Below are positions 1 to 9,929 of a stretch of 64,000 nucleotides of DNA, in pieces. This stretch comes from Pseudofabraea citricarpa (Eukaryota; Ascomycota; Leotiomycetes; Helotiales; Dermateaceae). Each line of letters starts with the position of its first letter. Position 1 is the first letter of the stretch. The stretch is from assembly GCA_029641185.1 (NCBI GenBank), contig JAPWGK010000004.1:1798001-1862000 (forward strand), given 5' to 3'. Below the pieces are notes generated by a model, which was given only the letters and a program-made list of their open reading frames with translations, was not told where the DNA came from and searched no databases. The position numbers were made by a program, and so were the translations under genes.

Positions 1-302
1 GCTGGTATCCCATATGGCTGCTGCTGCTGATGCTCGTGGGACACCCCTTGCGTCATTGGCTCCTGGTTGCCCGCGGAGGCGGGACCCTCGACTTTTGAAC
101 CTGCGGATTGAGGGGGGCTCTGGGGAGCAGTTGATTGTGTTGATACTGAGGCGGCCAAGGGATTGTCAAAGCCCTTGGAGGTGGTGGGGGTTATGGGACT
201 GGTCGTCTGGCTCGAGATTGAGGTTGGTGAGGCTAGGTCTTTCTGCAGAGGACCCGGCGACTCCTTCGTCCGCTTCTTCTTCAGGAATCCGAGAGTCGGC
301 AT
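1..302 (-). CDS. N-terminus of an unknown Ser/Thr/Pro-rich protein, cut by the window edge
   Basis: On the minus strand an ATG at 302-300 opens a frame that has no stop before the left edge, giving about 100 residues. The protein starts MPTLGFLKKKRTKE, a short basic head. A low-complexity Ser/Thr/Pro-rich stretch follows (residues about 24-65), then a Gln run (QQQQ) near the edge. Composition and codon pattern look like a disordered fungal regulatory protein, and the two other minus frames contain stops here. No domain is visible in the part present, so I assign no function. The 149-codon plus-strand frame over the same bases is an antisense artefact. The promoter should lie to the right, in the 1.2 kb before the NFKBIL1-like gene's 3' end. 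Confidence 0.65.
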   Translation of the reverse strand, partial: MPTLGFLKKKRTKESPGPLQKDLASPTSISSQTTSPITPTTSKGFDNPLAASVSTQSTAPQSPPQSAGSKVEGPASAGNQEPMTQGVSHEHQQQQPYGIP

Positions 303-1552
303 ATGAAGATCTGGTGATGAGGAGGAGGTTGTTGCTGGTCGTCAAGCTGTCGACTAGCCTGTGGCAGGAGTCAAGACCCGATGTCAGGCCGTCAGAGGAG
401 GAAGGATGCAGCAGTGCTGAAAACAAACCGCAGCCTTTTAGCTCGAGGAATGGACAGGATTAAGGTTTGCGTCGCAGTGATGGGATGAAGAATGGGGATT
501 GCGGGCAGTGAGTGATGAGGCGGTGATTGAGCTGTATTGGCGTGCGCGAGGGCTGGCGATGGAGAGCAGAGAGAATATAGGGACGGACGACCTCAATTGA
601 TGACATGGGAATATGGGGGACGAGGTTGAGGAGCACCGCGACAGACCAGACGCTGCTGGTACGCTGGTAGTCCAGAGACGGCTTGCGCTGCTTTACCCCG
701 CCACGGAATCCTGTGGTAGCGTCAAAGAGACGACGACGCTATGTATGTGATGTGATGAGATAGAGAGAATGAGAGCCCTAAAGCCCTGAAGCCCTGAAGC
801 CCTGAAGCTCTGGAGCCAACTGGAGGGGAAACGACAACCAGGACAGCCAGAACAATACTGCAACTGCAACTGCAACTGCAACAACATCAGTAGTCGACCA
901 GACGATGCTTCGCTCCGGAGCACAGGAGAGGAGCACACATGGCTCGCTTTGCCTGTCACAGAGTTCTGTACACACGGACGGGCTCATTGACTTCAGCCGG
1001 ATAATCACACCTGCTTTTCTGTTGGCTTGGCTACACGTGTAAATGAAATGTAATGTGATGTTGAGGATTGATTGCGATGCGATTCATTGTCGGATTAGCA
1101 AGGTCGTTTGGCAGCCACGATAACAGTGCACAATATAGTCCATATCGCATATCATGAGCTCCAGCATATCAGCCGTCATATGAAAATCATCTTCCCCAGT
1201 CGTCGAGCCTGTCCTGTCCTGTATTGTAAGGTCGTGGTCCATGACAACCTAGACTCGAGCCAGCCAGGGGTTGTATATCTGCGTGACACACACAGCCAGA
1301 TAGCCAGATAGCCAGCCAGACCCAGCTATTTATGTCCCTGTGCAGTGTGCAGGCGACATTGTAATGACCTGCATGTAGTCATGTAGTCCGTAGCACTCAG
1401 AGACCCCAGTAATGGTTCCCCATACCCCAGATTGCCATTACCAATTTCTCAAGTGGAAAAAAAAAATATGCTGGTGGAACCTTTTGCTCAAATCCATCCC
1501 CTTTCCCAAACGCCTTCGCTATGAATACCAGGTGCCAACTCCATAAAATGCT
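303..1552. other. Intergenic stretch with short direct repeats
   Basis: No convincing gene is seen. It should hold the promoter and leader of the left-edge gene and the 3' region of the NFKBIL1-like gene. Simple repeats are present: CCCTGAAG-type units at about 778-812, a CTGCAA hexamer array at about 858-885, and AGCCAGATAGCCAG units near 1295-1320. Short frames here overlap these repeats and look spurious. Confidence 0.6.
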
Positions 1553-2581
1553 TCAAGTCTTTTTACTCCGTAAGTCAGACCACATCCGATCGATAATCTG
1601 GAAGACGGCCGTTACTGCTTGTATCACAGCCTCTTCCACATCTTGGCCCCCAAGTTTCTGCTGGATCTTATCTGGATGCCAACGCACTCTCTCCAGCTTG
1701 AGCATCTTCCCGAACTCTGTTTCTGTGGGTTGGCCTGCACTCGGCGCATTCAAAAAGAACCGCTCGATCGATTCCAAGCTAATGTCTTTGCGCCTCCCAC
1801 TTTCCACAGGCCAAGGTATTGAAGCAATAGCCACTTTTGAACCACCTTTACCAAGATCTTCCCATTTCTTGGTATAGTGCTCCCACTTCTCTCCCCAAGC
1901 TTTACGGCTGCGCCTTTCTTCTCCTCTCCTGAGGCTCTCTTCAACTTTCTGTCGGAATTTATCTGCCTCTTGTCTCTCTTTACGCCCTTCCCGCATGAAC
2001 GCCTCCCTTTCCTTCTGGGCCTTTTCTCTGGCCTCGTCTCTTCGCGCTTTCTCTTCGAGTAGATGTTGATGCGTTTTTTCGTACATTTTCGCCCGTACAA
2101 ATGCCGTGTATTCCTCTTCCGTCATACGCTCTAGTTCGCCTTCAGGTGTCTCTTTGACTGTCGGGTATGTGTGAATAGGCTGGCCATATACTCCTTCCCA
2201 GAATTGTGCGCCTTCATCGTCTGCCATAGCATCGAATAGACTCTCCCTAAAAGCAGCATCCGGGTCCAGATACTCTTTTGAAGATGCATTCGGTAGATAC
2301 GTATCGTCGTACTGTGAGGGATCATCTGGAGGCTGGGTCACTGAAGGTGATCGTTTGCGCCGCTTGCTTCGATGATGGTGATGTCGGTGACTTCGCTCTC
2401 CATCTTGAGAAGAGCTCCGAGGTTCATCACCATGGCGCGACCTCCGCTTCGACGACTTCTTGAATCTGAATTTGGAATTCTGAGAGGCTCTGTATTCGTC
2501 CTGGTCCTGATCTTGATCTTGAGAGGTTTCTCGTTCTGTTGGTTCTGCGAGGCGCGACTCGAGATCCCCTTCCGACGTCAT
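1553..2581 (-). CDS. NF-kappa-B inhibitor-like protein 1 (NFKBIL1) family protein, J-like domain
   Basis: This is a single-exon protein of 342 residues. The N-terminal third is charged and disordered with an RS/His-rich segment (HRHHHHRSKRRKRS). The middle (about 150-245) is a highly charged helical, probably coiled-coil, region. The C-terminus has a short J-like helical hairpin with an HPD motif (VRWHPDK, HPD at 302-304). This layout matches fungal relatives of NFKBIL1, which lack the ankyrin repeats of the animal protein. In animals NFKBIL1 is nuclear and linked to splicing control; a similar role here is inference. Alternatively it could be annotated as a generic J-domain protein. The start at 2581 gives a complete conserved N-terminus. 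It is head-to-head with the NSRP1-like gene. Confidence 0.6.
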   Translation of the reverse strand: MTSEGDLESRLAEPTERETSQDQDQDQDEYRASQNSKFRFKKSSKRRSRHGDEPRSSSQDGERSHRHHHHRSKRRKRSPSVTQPPDDPSQYDDTYLPNASSKEYLDPDAAFRESLFDAMADDEGAQFWEGVYGQPIHTYPTVKETPEGELERMTEEEYTAFVRAKMYEKTHQHLLEEKARRDEAREKAQKEREAFMREGRKERQEADKFRQKVEESLRRGEERRSRKAWGEKWEHYTKKWEDLGKGGSKVAIASIPWPVESGRRKDISLESIERFFLNAPSAGQPTETEFGKMLKLERVRWHPDKIQQKLGGQDVEEAVIQAVTAVFQIIDRMWSDLRSKKT

Positions 2582-2839
2582 CGTTCGAGTATGTGCATTA
2601 CCATCTGCGCTGCTTTGTATCAGGATGTGCAGAGGTCAAACCCATCAGACTGGCTTGTGCAAACTCTAGTAGAATAAAGTCATTGTGAGATGCGGCGGTG
2701 ATGCAGGTGCAAGGCTTAAGCAAGGCTGGATAAGAAATTCTTATCCACTAGCGCCATTTACGCTGATTTGCCCCCAGTCCCGATTTCCTAGCCTCGCGAT
2801 CGAAACAACCTACTTCATCACCTCTACAAACAACTTACC
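2582..2839. promoter_or_regulatory. Shared divergent promoter, NFKBIL1-like / NSRP1-like
   Basis: Only 258 bp separate the two start codons, so both promoters and both leaders must sit in this interval. No single TATA box stands out. Confidence 0.6.
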
Positions 2840-4054
2840 ATGTCAGGCAAAGGCTTATCTTACGGGCTTAATATCACCAAAAAGCCGTTAGGCAGTAGAC
2901 CCCCACCAGGTAAACGGAAGCCGATATTCGACGAGGACGACGATTCAGATGGCGACAATAACAAGGACCAAGAGGTCGGGGTGGAAGAGATTGGTGAGAT
3001 AGGTGGACTGTCAAAGCCTCCTCCACCGCCACCAAAAGGCTCTGGGAATGGATTTACAAAATCAGCGATTACTGGAAAACCGAAACCTCCTACTGGCGCA
3101 TCGAAGAAAGCGCCCATTAGCATGTATGGCGATCTCTCGACGACGTTCACTTCAAAGAAACATGCCGACACAGCAGAGGAACTTGATGCGAATATCTACG
3201 ATTATGATGCAGTATATGATTCTCTCAAGCCACAGAAAAAAGCCACCCAGGAAGATAAAGAGCGCAAGCCGAAATACATGACCAATCTCCTAGCAGCTGC
3301 TGCAGTCCGGAAACGCGATGCGACGATAGCAGAGGAGAAGAAGCTTGCTCGAGAGAGAGAGGCCGAAGGCGAAGAGTTTGCAGATAAAGAGAAGTTTGTA
3401 ACTTCGGCGTACAAGAAGCAGCAAGAAGAGAACCGTAGGCTAGAGGAAGAAGAGAAGATACGAGAGGCAGAGGAACAGAAGAAAAACAAGGGGGCTGGAA
3501 TGACGAATTTCTACAAGAACATGCTGGAGCGCGGAGAACAGAAGCACGCTGAAGTTGTCAAAGCAGCAGAAGAAAGCATCAAGAAGGGACCGAGGGAGGA
3601 AACAGAAGACGAGAAAGTTAAATCCGAAGCAGACATCGCGCGAGAAATCAACGAGAAGAAAGCTGGAGCGATCGCTGTCAACGACGAGGGTCAAGTTGTT
3701 GACAAAAGACAACTGCTGAAAGGTGGTCTAAATATTGTTCCTAAGCCCAAGGGTGCTGCCCCAGCAACATCTTCTCGAGGAGGCGCATCTATGACCGATC
3801 GCAGCCGTGGATCAGGCTTTGTAGGCGCTGGTGGTGGAAAACAAGCGATGAGAGAGCGTCAATCGAGGATGATGGAGGCTCAATTAGAGCAGGCGACCAA
3901 GCGAGCTCTCGAAGAAGAAGAGGAAGATAAGTTGAAGGTAGAGCGCGCAAGCAAGAGCAGAAAGACTGAGGGAGATATCATGAGCGCCAAGGAGAGATAC
4001 CTGGCAAGAAAAAAGGAAGCTGAGGAAGCCAAAAAGAGAGGAGAAGTTCCTTAG
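2840..4054 (+). CDS. Nuclear speckle splicing regulatory protein 1 (NSRP1/CCDC55, DUF2040) homolog
   Basis: A single exon encodes 404 residues. The head (1-100) is Gly/Pro- and Asp-rich. The DUF2040-type core follows: a YDYDAVYDSLK segment at about 119-129, then KPKYMTNLLAAAAVRKRD at about 142-159, then a long Glu/Lys/Arg-rich coiled coil containing KEKFVTSAYKKQ and GMTNFYKNMLERGE. These are the hallmarks of NSRP1, a nuclear protein that influences splice-site choice in animals. The C-terminal quarter is again charged and helical, ending in KKRGEVP. The ATG at 2840 sits in a clean AACTTACCATG context. It is divergent from the NFKBIL1-like gene, another protein tied to splicing, which suggests co-expression. 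The family call is firm; the role in this fungus is inferred. Confidence 0.85.
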   Translation: MSGKGLSYGLNITKKPLGSRPPPGKRKPIFDEDDDSDGDNNKDQEVGVEEIGEIGGLSKPPPPPPKGSGNGFTKSAITGKPKPPTGASKKAPISMYGDLSTTFTSKKHADTAEELDANIYDYDAVYDSLKPQKKATQEDKERKPKYMTNLLAAAAVRKRDATIAEEKKLAREREAEGEEFADKEKFVTSAYKKQQEENRRLEEEEKIREAEEQKKNKGAGMTNFYKNMLERGEQKHAEVVKAAEESIKKGPREETEDEKVKSEADIAREINEKKAGAIAVNDEGQVVDKRQLLKGGLNIVPKPKGAAPATSSRGGASMTDRSRGSGFVGAGGGKQAMRERQSRMMEAQLEQATKRALEEEEEDKLKVERASKSRKTEGDIMSAKERYLARKKEAEEAKKRGEVP

Positions 4055-6951
4055 ATACCCATATGTGAATGAAAAGTCAAACAATGTGCCCTTCTGCGGC
4101 GTTAAATATTCTATAAGACAACCATATGGTTCGATCTTGATAGATCAAGAAGTTGCTTTGAGTTCAAAAGATCTCAAGTTCACCAGCTATGTGTGATACT
4201 AACAAGGAGAAGGAAAAACTATTACTCCGATTGTACCCCTCTGCGTTGAACAAATATGTCGGCTGTGTGAATTACCACCCTATAGTTATATGACAACGAG
4301 AATACGAATTGCAACCGGAGAATAAATGATAACCGGAATAGTGTAACAACTGAAATAAGACATAGGAAAGAAGCCAGACGACATATGAAGATATAGGTTT
4401 AGGCCTGTTTTCTCAAACTCCATTGCTGACGCGATCCTTGTGTTCTTTCTGAGATCTTTTGAACGCACGTCAAGGTGAATGGAATATCGTTGCGTGTTAC
4501 GACTCTGGGGCTGGTGTCGAAATTTCAATACTTGTATGATTTGCAGTCTCTGATACTACGTCATATGGAGCCTTTTGTGTTTGTGATGAAGTGAAAATCC
4601 CGTATGTCGACAGCAACGCTCTTCAAAATCCTAAACAACAACTTCAAACCATATACATAGGTAGGCAGTTCATTGATATATTTTCAACCTGGTAATTCCT
4701 TAGCCGTTTATCTGTTCTGAATTACTCTTCTGATTGGTCCTCGCTTAATTCACAACTTCTCCCCTATTTAATCCCAAATCAAGCTACCTAGCCTCAACAT
4801 ACAATCTCCTGGGCGACTCCATCAGATGCCTGTTTCTAGAATGTATTATCAATCACTGACTCACTAACTCCCAACAGTCTTTCAAAAAGAGGTAATGAGT
4901 GGGCGGAAATTTGTGTGGTGTATTTGGAAGGTCCAGACCAAGACAACGGGTATGGTTCAATTTTACCCTGAAAATGATAGCTAATTCTTGTGTAGCCCAG
5001 ACTGCGTGTATTAAGCATAAGCATAAGCATTGTCTCCAAGCCAAACCCGATAAAAATCTACGGGACGAGGTAGGAATGTGCAAAAATCATGAACACATCT
5101 ACCAGTCCTCTACTTGGATAAATACTCATGATAAGAGAGGACAACAGAGGACAACCTAGCAACCCAAGATCATCTAGCAGCATGAGGATATTTAGAGTTT
5201 CAAAAGTATAATAACAATTAAAACCACATTTTCCCGGTCAGAATTGGTTGGGATTTCAGAAAGCAAGCGGGGGAAATGTGTACCGGTTTGCTCATATGAG
5301 AGTCTTGTTTTGCTTCTTTAGACCTAGAACTTGGGATATAAAAAGTTGGCATTTTCTTGCACTATCCTGTCTATGTTTATAACAAAATTGTGTAATATAG
5401 GAGGTAAAGAGTTAAAACTTGTGGCTCGTCTAAATGTCAGCTCTTGCGACTATGTATCCAACTGCTTATATTCTTGTATGATCAGTAACTTTCCCCACCC
5501 TGTGTAATGATTTTGCTAACACCTTTCAAGCCACCCTGCTAGGTATCATTTCCCTCTATATTTTGAAGTATAATCAAGATTATGGTGAATCGTTTAAAGA
5601 AGGAAAATAGAGTCCAAAGGAGAGAGGAAGTGAATTTATAAGCCACAAGTACATCTTTTTCTTCGCAATTTTAGTATAGATCAATGTGTTATTATTACTT
5701 GGAAGACACATATCAAATGCTATAACATTCGAAGTATAAACCAGATCCTCTCCCAAAGAAGGAAACGCAGTCAGGGAAGAGTATAAGAAGTGTAAGCTGT
5801 AGATTTTCGAATTTTCATAGTAAAAGCATCTTATCCGGGGACGATGCCACAAACCATCAGTAGCTGTACCTCAAAACATCAATCCAAGTAAAACTCCTTT
5901 CATCACTTAAGAAGAAATACCGCTGCCACACTCCATAGCCTACCCTTAAACCAAAACCCCGCTTTCCAGTCACTTTACCTGTTCTGTTTTCCTTTTCTTT
6001 TCTTCTCAAACCCAGCCACCAAGAATCAAAAGCCAAAGAAGCTAGAACATGTTTATCGCACGAACCAGCACACAAACCCACGAAAAGCGGTAAGCTAAAA
6101 AATGAAAGAAAACAGCTGATATAAACTCGCTTCTTGCCCTTTAGCGAGCCAGAGCCAGAGCCAGAGCCAGTCCAGATAGCCATTACATGCTAATTCTTAC
6201 TTAGCTTAGCTTAGCGTATAATAAGGGAAATTTCTTTCAAGAACGGGTAGAGAGGCTAGCTCGCTAAATTTCTTGCTGGACCATAGCCTAAACCTCACTT
6301 CAAGTAACCCAACAAGTGTTTAGAGATGAGATGATAAGATCTAGGAAAGGTTTGGAGATCTACTTATTGAAGCACTAGCTATAAACCAGGAAAGAAACCG
6401 CTGTTATCTCATGTAAACGCGCACTTAGCACCATACCAAAGGAAAATATTATCATTGTAGCTACCTATACACGGTAAGCTAAGCTAAGCTAAACTATCGC
6501 TCGCTACCAGCAACGTAAAACAATAGGAAATCCAGAGCAGAGCCGAAAAGGCATCTAGAGAGAAGAAAAAGCGACAACAAACTAAACCGTAGCGTGCTAA
6601 GTAATTTAGGGTCAAAGATAATTTTATAAAACTTCTCCCAGTGTACGGACTGGTTCTGTTTGTTTCCTCTTCTTCAGATATCGCATCTCGACCTCGGGTT
6701 AGCTACTTTCTCTTCGACTTCGGTTGACTTTGACAGACGGCAAACCTATTCAATCTGACACGCATACTCTGATTCACCAAACCGCAACGCCTTTCAACAT
6801 CAACCCTCGACAACATTTTCTCTAACAACGCCTATTTCTTTGTCACCCAGTTTCCGACACAACCTCGTTAGTCACACTACCCTCATCATACCTCGACAAC
6901 TGCCTGACCGTCTAGATAAAAACAACACTCTCGCCTTCTTTACTCTCAGCA
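4055..6951. other. 2.9 kb gene-poor region
   Basis: No frame here has convincing coding character; the longest minus-strand frames (4286-4528, 5580-5852, 5857-6183) are low-complexity and match no family I know. It contains a GAGCCA repeat at about 6143-6170 and a 15-bp inverted repeat, TTAGCTTAGCTTAGC at 6201-6215 and its complement at 6478-6492. The last 300 bp are CT-rich and probably form the promoter and leader of the gene at 6952. Confidence 0.6.
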
Positions 6952-7791
6952 ATGCCTTCACAACAGATCTCTTACCTCTTCCGTTCAACCTCAGCACAAA
7001 TGGACTACATCCGACAATGGGAGAACTTTCCCGAGCTGGGTGCCTGTCCTTATAAGATCCAAGGGAACAAGCGAAAGCGGGAAGAGGACGACGCCCGCGA
7101 GCAAGACGAACTCGACTTTGCCAATGACAACGAAGAGACAACAGACAAAGAAAAAGAGCCCTTCTCTGGCTCTGAAGATGGAGACGAAGACGAGGCAGAG
7201 TTCTCTTCTGGCTCTGAAGACGAAGGCAAATGCATGCCATGTGACCCTCTCTCACCTCCAGCAACACCACGCCTGGTGACCAACTCAAAGAACCCACAAC
7301 CACGCAAGGTTCGCTGTATCGACGGCGATGAGTTCTCAAATCCCTCATCACGATACCACATCATCGACAAGCCACACGAGACGTACGAGCAGAGGCTCTA
7401 CCCGCTGCGGCTCACAGCGCAGGAGCAAGAGCGCATCATAATGCACTGCCACGTCAAGGAGCACGGGTCAAAGAGCTTCAAGCTTGGCTCCATCCGGAGT
7501 CAGAAGGAATTGTATGACAAGATCGTCGAGTGTTATCCGAAACCGTTCTGTGGCGATCTTAGGAATATCGCTAAGGCGAGGTTTACTGATTGGTGGGTGC
7601 ATTCTGATGAGAGAACCGCCGGGGTCATGTATACGGGATTTGATAGATGGAGCTGGAGTTCGCCGCAGCTGAATAAGATCTGGGAGAGTTTGGAGCATGC
7701 CGTTAAGGAGGGCATGGTTGATACCAAGGTGAAGGATACGGAAATCTTGGTTGCTGAGGTGGAGATTGATGTTGTTAAGGAGTTTTCTTAA
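6952..7791 (+). CDS. Unknown acidic nuclear-type protein, 279 aa
   Basis: This is an uninterrupted frame with good codon character. The first 40 residues are mixed. A basic KRKREED patch (about 41-47, a possible nuclear localisation signal) is followed by a strongly acidic Ser/Glu/Asp tract to about residue 92. The C-terminal half (about 130-265) looks globular, with RLYPLRLTAQEQERIIMH, a CYPKPFCGDLRNIAKARF segment and several Trp residues (WWVHSDER, WSWSS). I do not recognise the fold. The ATG at 6952 gives MPSQQIS; a second in-frame ATG at 7000 (MDYIRQWE) is a plausible alternative start. It may be a lineage-specific regulator, but nothing in the sequence fixes a function. Confidence 0.65.
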   Translation: MPSQQISYLFRSTSAQMDYIRQWENFPELGACPYKIQGNKRKREEDDAREQDELDFANDNEETTDKEKEPFSGSEDGDEDEAEFSSGSEDEGKCMPCDPLSPPATPRLVTNSKNPQPRKVRCIDGDEFSNPSSRYHIIDKPHETYEQRLYPLRLTAQEQERIIMHCHVKEHGSKSFKLGSIRSQKELYDKIVECYPKPFCGDLRNIAKARFTDWWVHSDERTAGVMYTGFDRWSWSSPQLNKIWESLEHAVKEGMVDTKVKDTEILVAEVEIDVVKEFS

Positions 7792-8338
7792 GGAAGGGGA
7801 GTTAAGATGTGATGGCTTGGAGTTTGGGGGAGCCCGGGATGGATTATGCGTTATGAAATGGTTTTCTTTCTTCTGCACTAAAGCTAGAGGTTGAGAGCAA
7901 GAAACCGGCTGGATTGCCGCCTACGATAATAATCTGAGATTTGATCTCCTTTCAAGATATCCAGACTTCAGAATACCCTAAAAGTCTTTATGCTGATAAA
8001 ATTGCTCCATTGCTCATCAAACAAGTAGCAAGTCTGCGAAGAGAAAACATAGTTCATGGTAAATAATCATCCAGGATTACATGCACTGGCATGTTTGCTT
8101 GAGCAGGCACACTATGCCACCCTGCATATTGAGATAAAGAAATGCAGGCACCACCTAGGCACCTTCAACTTCAACTTTCAGCTTCAGGAAGGGTCCGGAT
8201 CATGGCAGTTTCCCTGGATAGAATCCTTTGTCGTTGTCAACATATAAACCTGTTGCAAAGCTGCAAAACCTCAACAGCATTGCAACCACAGCAACCACAG
8301 CAACCACAGCAACCCCAACAAATCGAATAACCACAACC
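7792..8338. other. Intergenic, with a CAACCACAG repeat
   Basis: It carries the 3' end of the upstream unknown gene and the leader of the next. Four near-perfect CAACCACAG units sit at about 8282-8320, just before the downstream start codon. No coding sequence is recognised. Confidence 0.5.
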
Positions 8339-8857
8339 ATGACGACAAATGGATCAAGCACTGATCGTCTTAATGGCCTGGGCTCGCCATTCCAGAGCTC
8401 GCCATTCGAGGCTCGTCAATCTCCCACGCAATGGTCTACGACCTCTGGAACACCTCCAACACCTTCAAGTTCTCTGACAGTCAAGCAACGCGAATCTACC
8501 ATCTTTCTCACATCGATTTCTGAACAAGGACAAGAAGGTCTCCACCGATTCGTGCCTTTCGACAGAGTCTCTGACCTCAGCCAACTCTTCAGAGTTTGCG
8601 AGACCCGCTGGGGAGATCGTCTCCAGGGAAAGAAAATCGAGAGGATGTTCTTCGAGATCCCTTGCTCATACTTGAGTGTCTGGATCGAGATGCAGAAGGG
8701 CATAGGTTTTGACTGGTGCGAGTTTATGAGAGCTGTGACATGGGCCTGGAATCCTATTGCATCAACTCCCAATGCTATGCTGTATGTGAAGTTGCTGCTG
8801 CTGGTCGAGGAAGAAAAGAGTGAGGAGGAGGCTGCAGATCAGGACATGGGAACGTGA
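8339..8857 (+). CDS. Unknown small protein, 172 aa
   Basis: The first ATG of the frame is at 8339; the upstream extension in the same frame lacks an ATG and runs through the CAACCACAG repeat, so it is probably leader. Residues 1-45 are Ser/Thr/Pro-rich. Residues about 50-155 look globular, with ESTIFLTSISEQGQ, FDRVSDLSQLFRVCETRWGD and a Trp-rich helix (FDWCEFMRAVTWAWNP). The tail is acidic (EEEKSEEEAADQD). I recognise no family. It lies on the same strand as the unknown protein at 6952 but I see no similarity between the two. Confidence 0.5.
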   Translation: MTTNGSSTDRLNGLGSPFQSSPFEARQSPTQWSTTSGTPPTPSSSLTVKQRESTIFLTSISEQGQEGLHRFVPFDRVSDLSQLFRVCETRWGDRLQGKKIERMFFEIPCSYLSVWIEMQKGIGFDWCEFMRAVTWAWNPIASTPNAMLYVKLLLLVEEEKSEEEAADQDMGT

Positions 8858-9929
8858 GTGCGGTTGGCTGTACGGTATGATACAGCGGGGTTTGGATGCT
8901 TCCAGGGATTGGTTGAGGAGAGAGATTTGCAGAGGACAAAGATTGACAAACGAGGCTCTGGGACTTGCAAGGCCATGATCGCATTGTGGTTAAAGATGAT
9001 TATTCTTAGGTCAAGCCTCACTTGGGATAGAGACAGCATGGATTCGAAGAGGGATCTCTAGATGCACAGAGGCAGCTTAATTTGATTCTGAAATTCTGAA
9101 ATTCATTAGCTGCCATTACTCTCTTCATGTTTCTGAAAGCAAGGCTCAGTTGAGTACCTACCTGGTCACGGAAAGTCTAAACAGAGTTGTGAGAATACGA
9201 CAGCACAAGGATGATGCCGATTGCTAGAGTAAACTTAGATGAAGCCCCGCCGTCGTACAGAAGAAGGGAGGATATTCGACATCGTTCGGGCAGACCGAGG
9301 GTCGCAATTGTGTGAGGAGAATGGATCAACAGTGAGATGATGAAGTGAGTGGTAGTGAAGGCAACTTGAGTTGAGTACCTTAAGTTGAGTACCTAGGTGG
9401 GTCTAGTATTAACATAGTGTTGCCGCATTCACGTGCTGAAGAGTGTCAGTACTGTATGCGAACTCCGTCTTGCCCCTCGAACAACCTTGCAAGCTCGAGA
9501 TGCCGCTCCCCAACGATCCAACACTTCCCTCCTCCTAACTTCACTCTACCAATTGACTTTGAGCATTGCCGCACTCAATGCACTGGGCTTGCCATAATGC
9601 CATCCTAAGTGCGCTGCCACTTTCTGGAGTCCTGACCAGCTATATTACTGGTGATTTCCTCCTGCCCTTCTCTCTGCTCTGTCGGCTTCCCTCTTCTCTT
9701 TTCGCCCTTCCCTTCCTATTGCGTAGTGAGTGCCCCGCTGTACGTAGCTCTCCCGCAGAATCCTTGTCGGGATTGCTTCCCTGTTATCTTTCTTTCCGGT
9801 CGAGCTAGCATCCTCCAGCAAATCCAATTGATCTCCTCGGCCTTGGAAGAGGGAGACAGAGAGAGAGAGAAAGAATATTTTTTTTGCTTCAGAAGGCGTC
9901 CTTCATGCGCCTTCCCACCACGTTCGAAA
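8858..9929. other. Intergenic: 3' region and DGAT1 leader
   Basis: No supported gene. A direct repeat TTGAGTACCT occurs near 9370-9393. The stretch 9640-9890 is strongly pyrimidine-rich and ends in a GAGA tract, as is usual for fungal promoters and leaders. Confidence 0.5.

Noticed and set aside
5857..6183. 108-codon minus frame with a Gly-Ser run
   Set aside because: The run is the GAGCCA repeat; the rest has no coding character.
9651..9929. Upstream in-frame extension of DGAT1
   Set aside because: It encodes a low-complexity, pyrimidine-driven peptide; the ATG at 9930 begins the family-like hydrophilic head.
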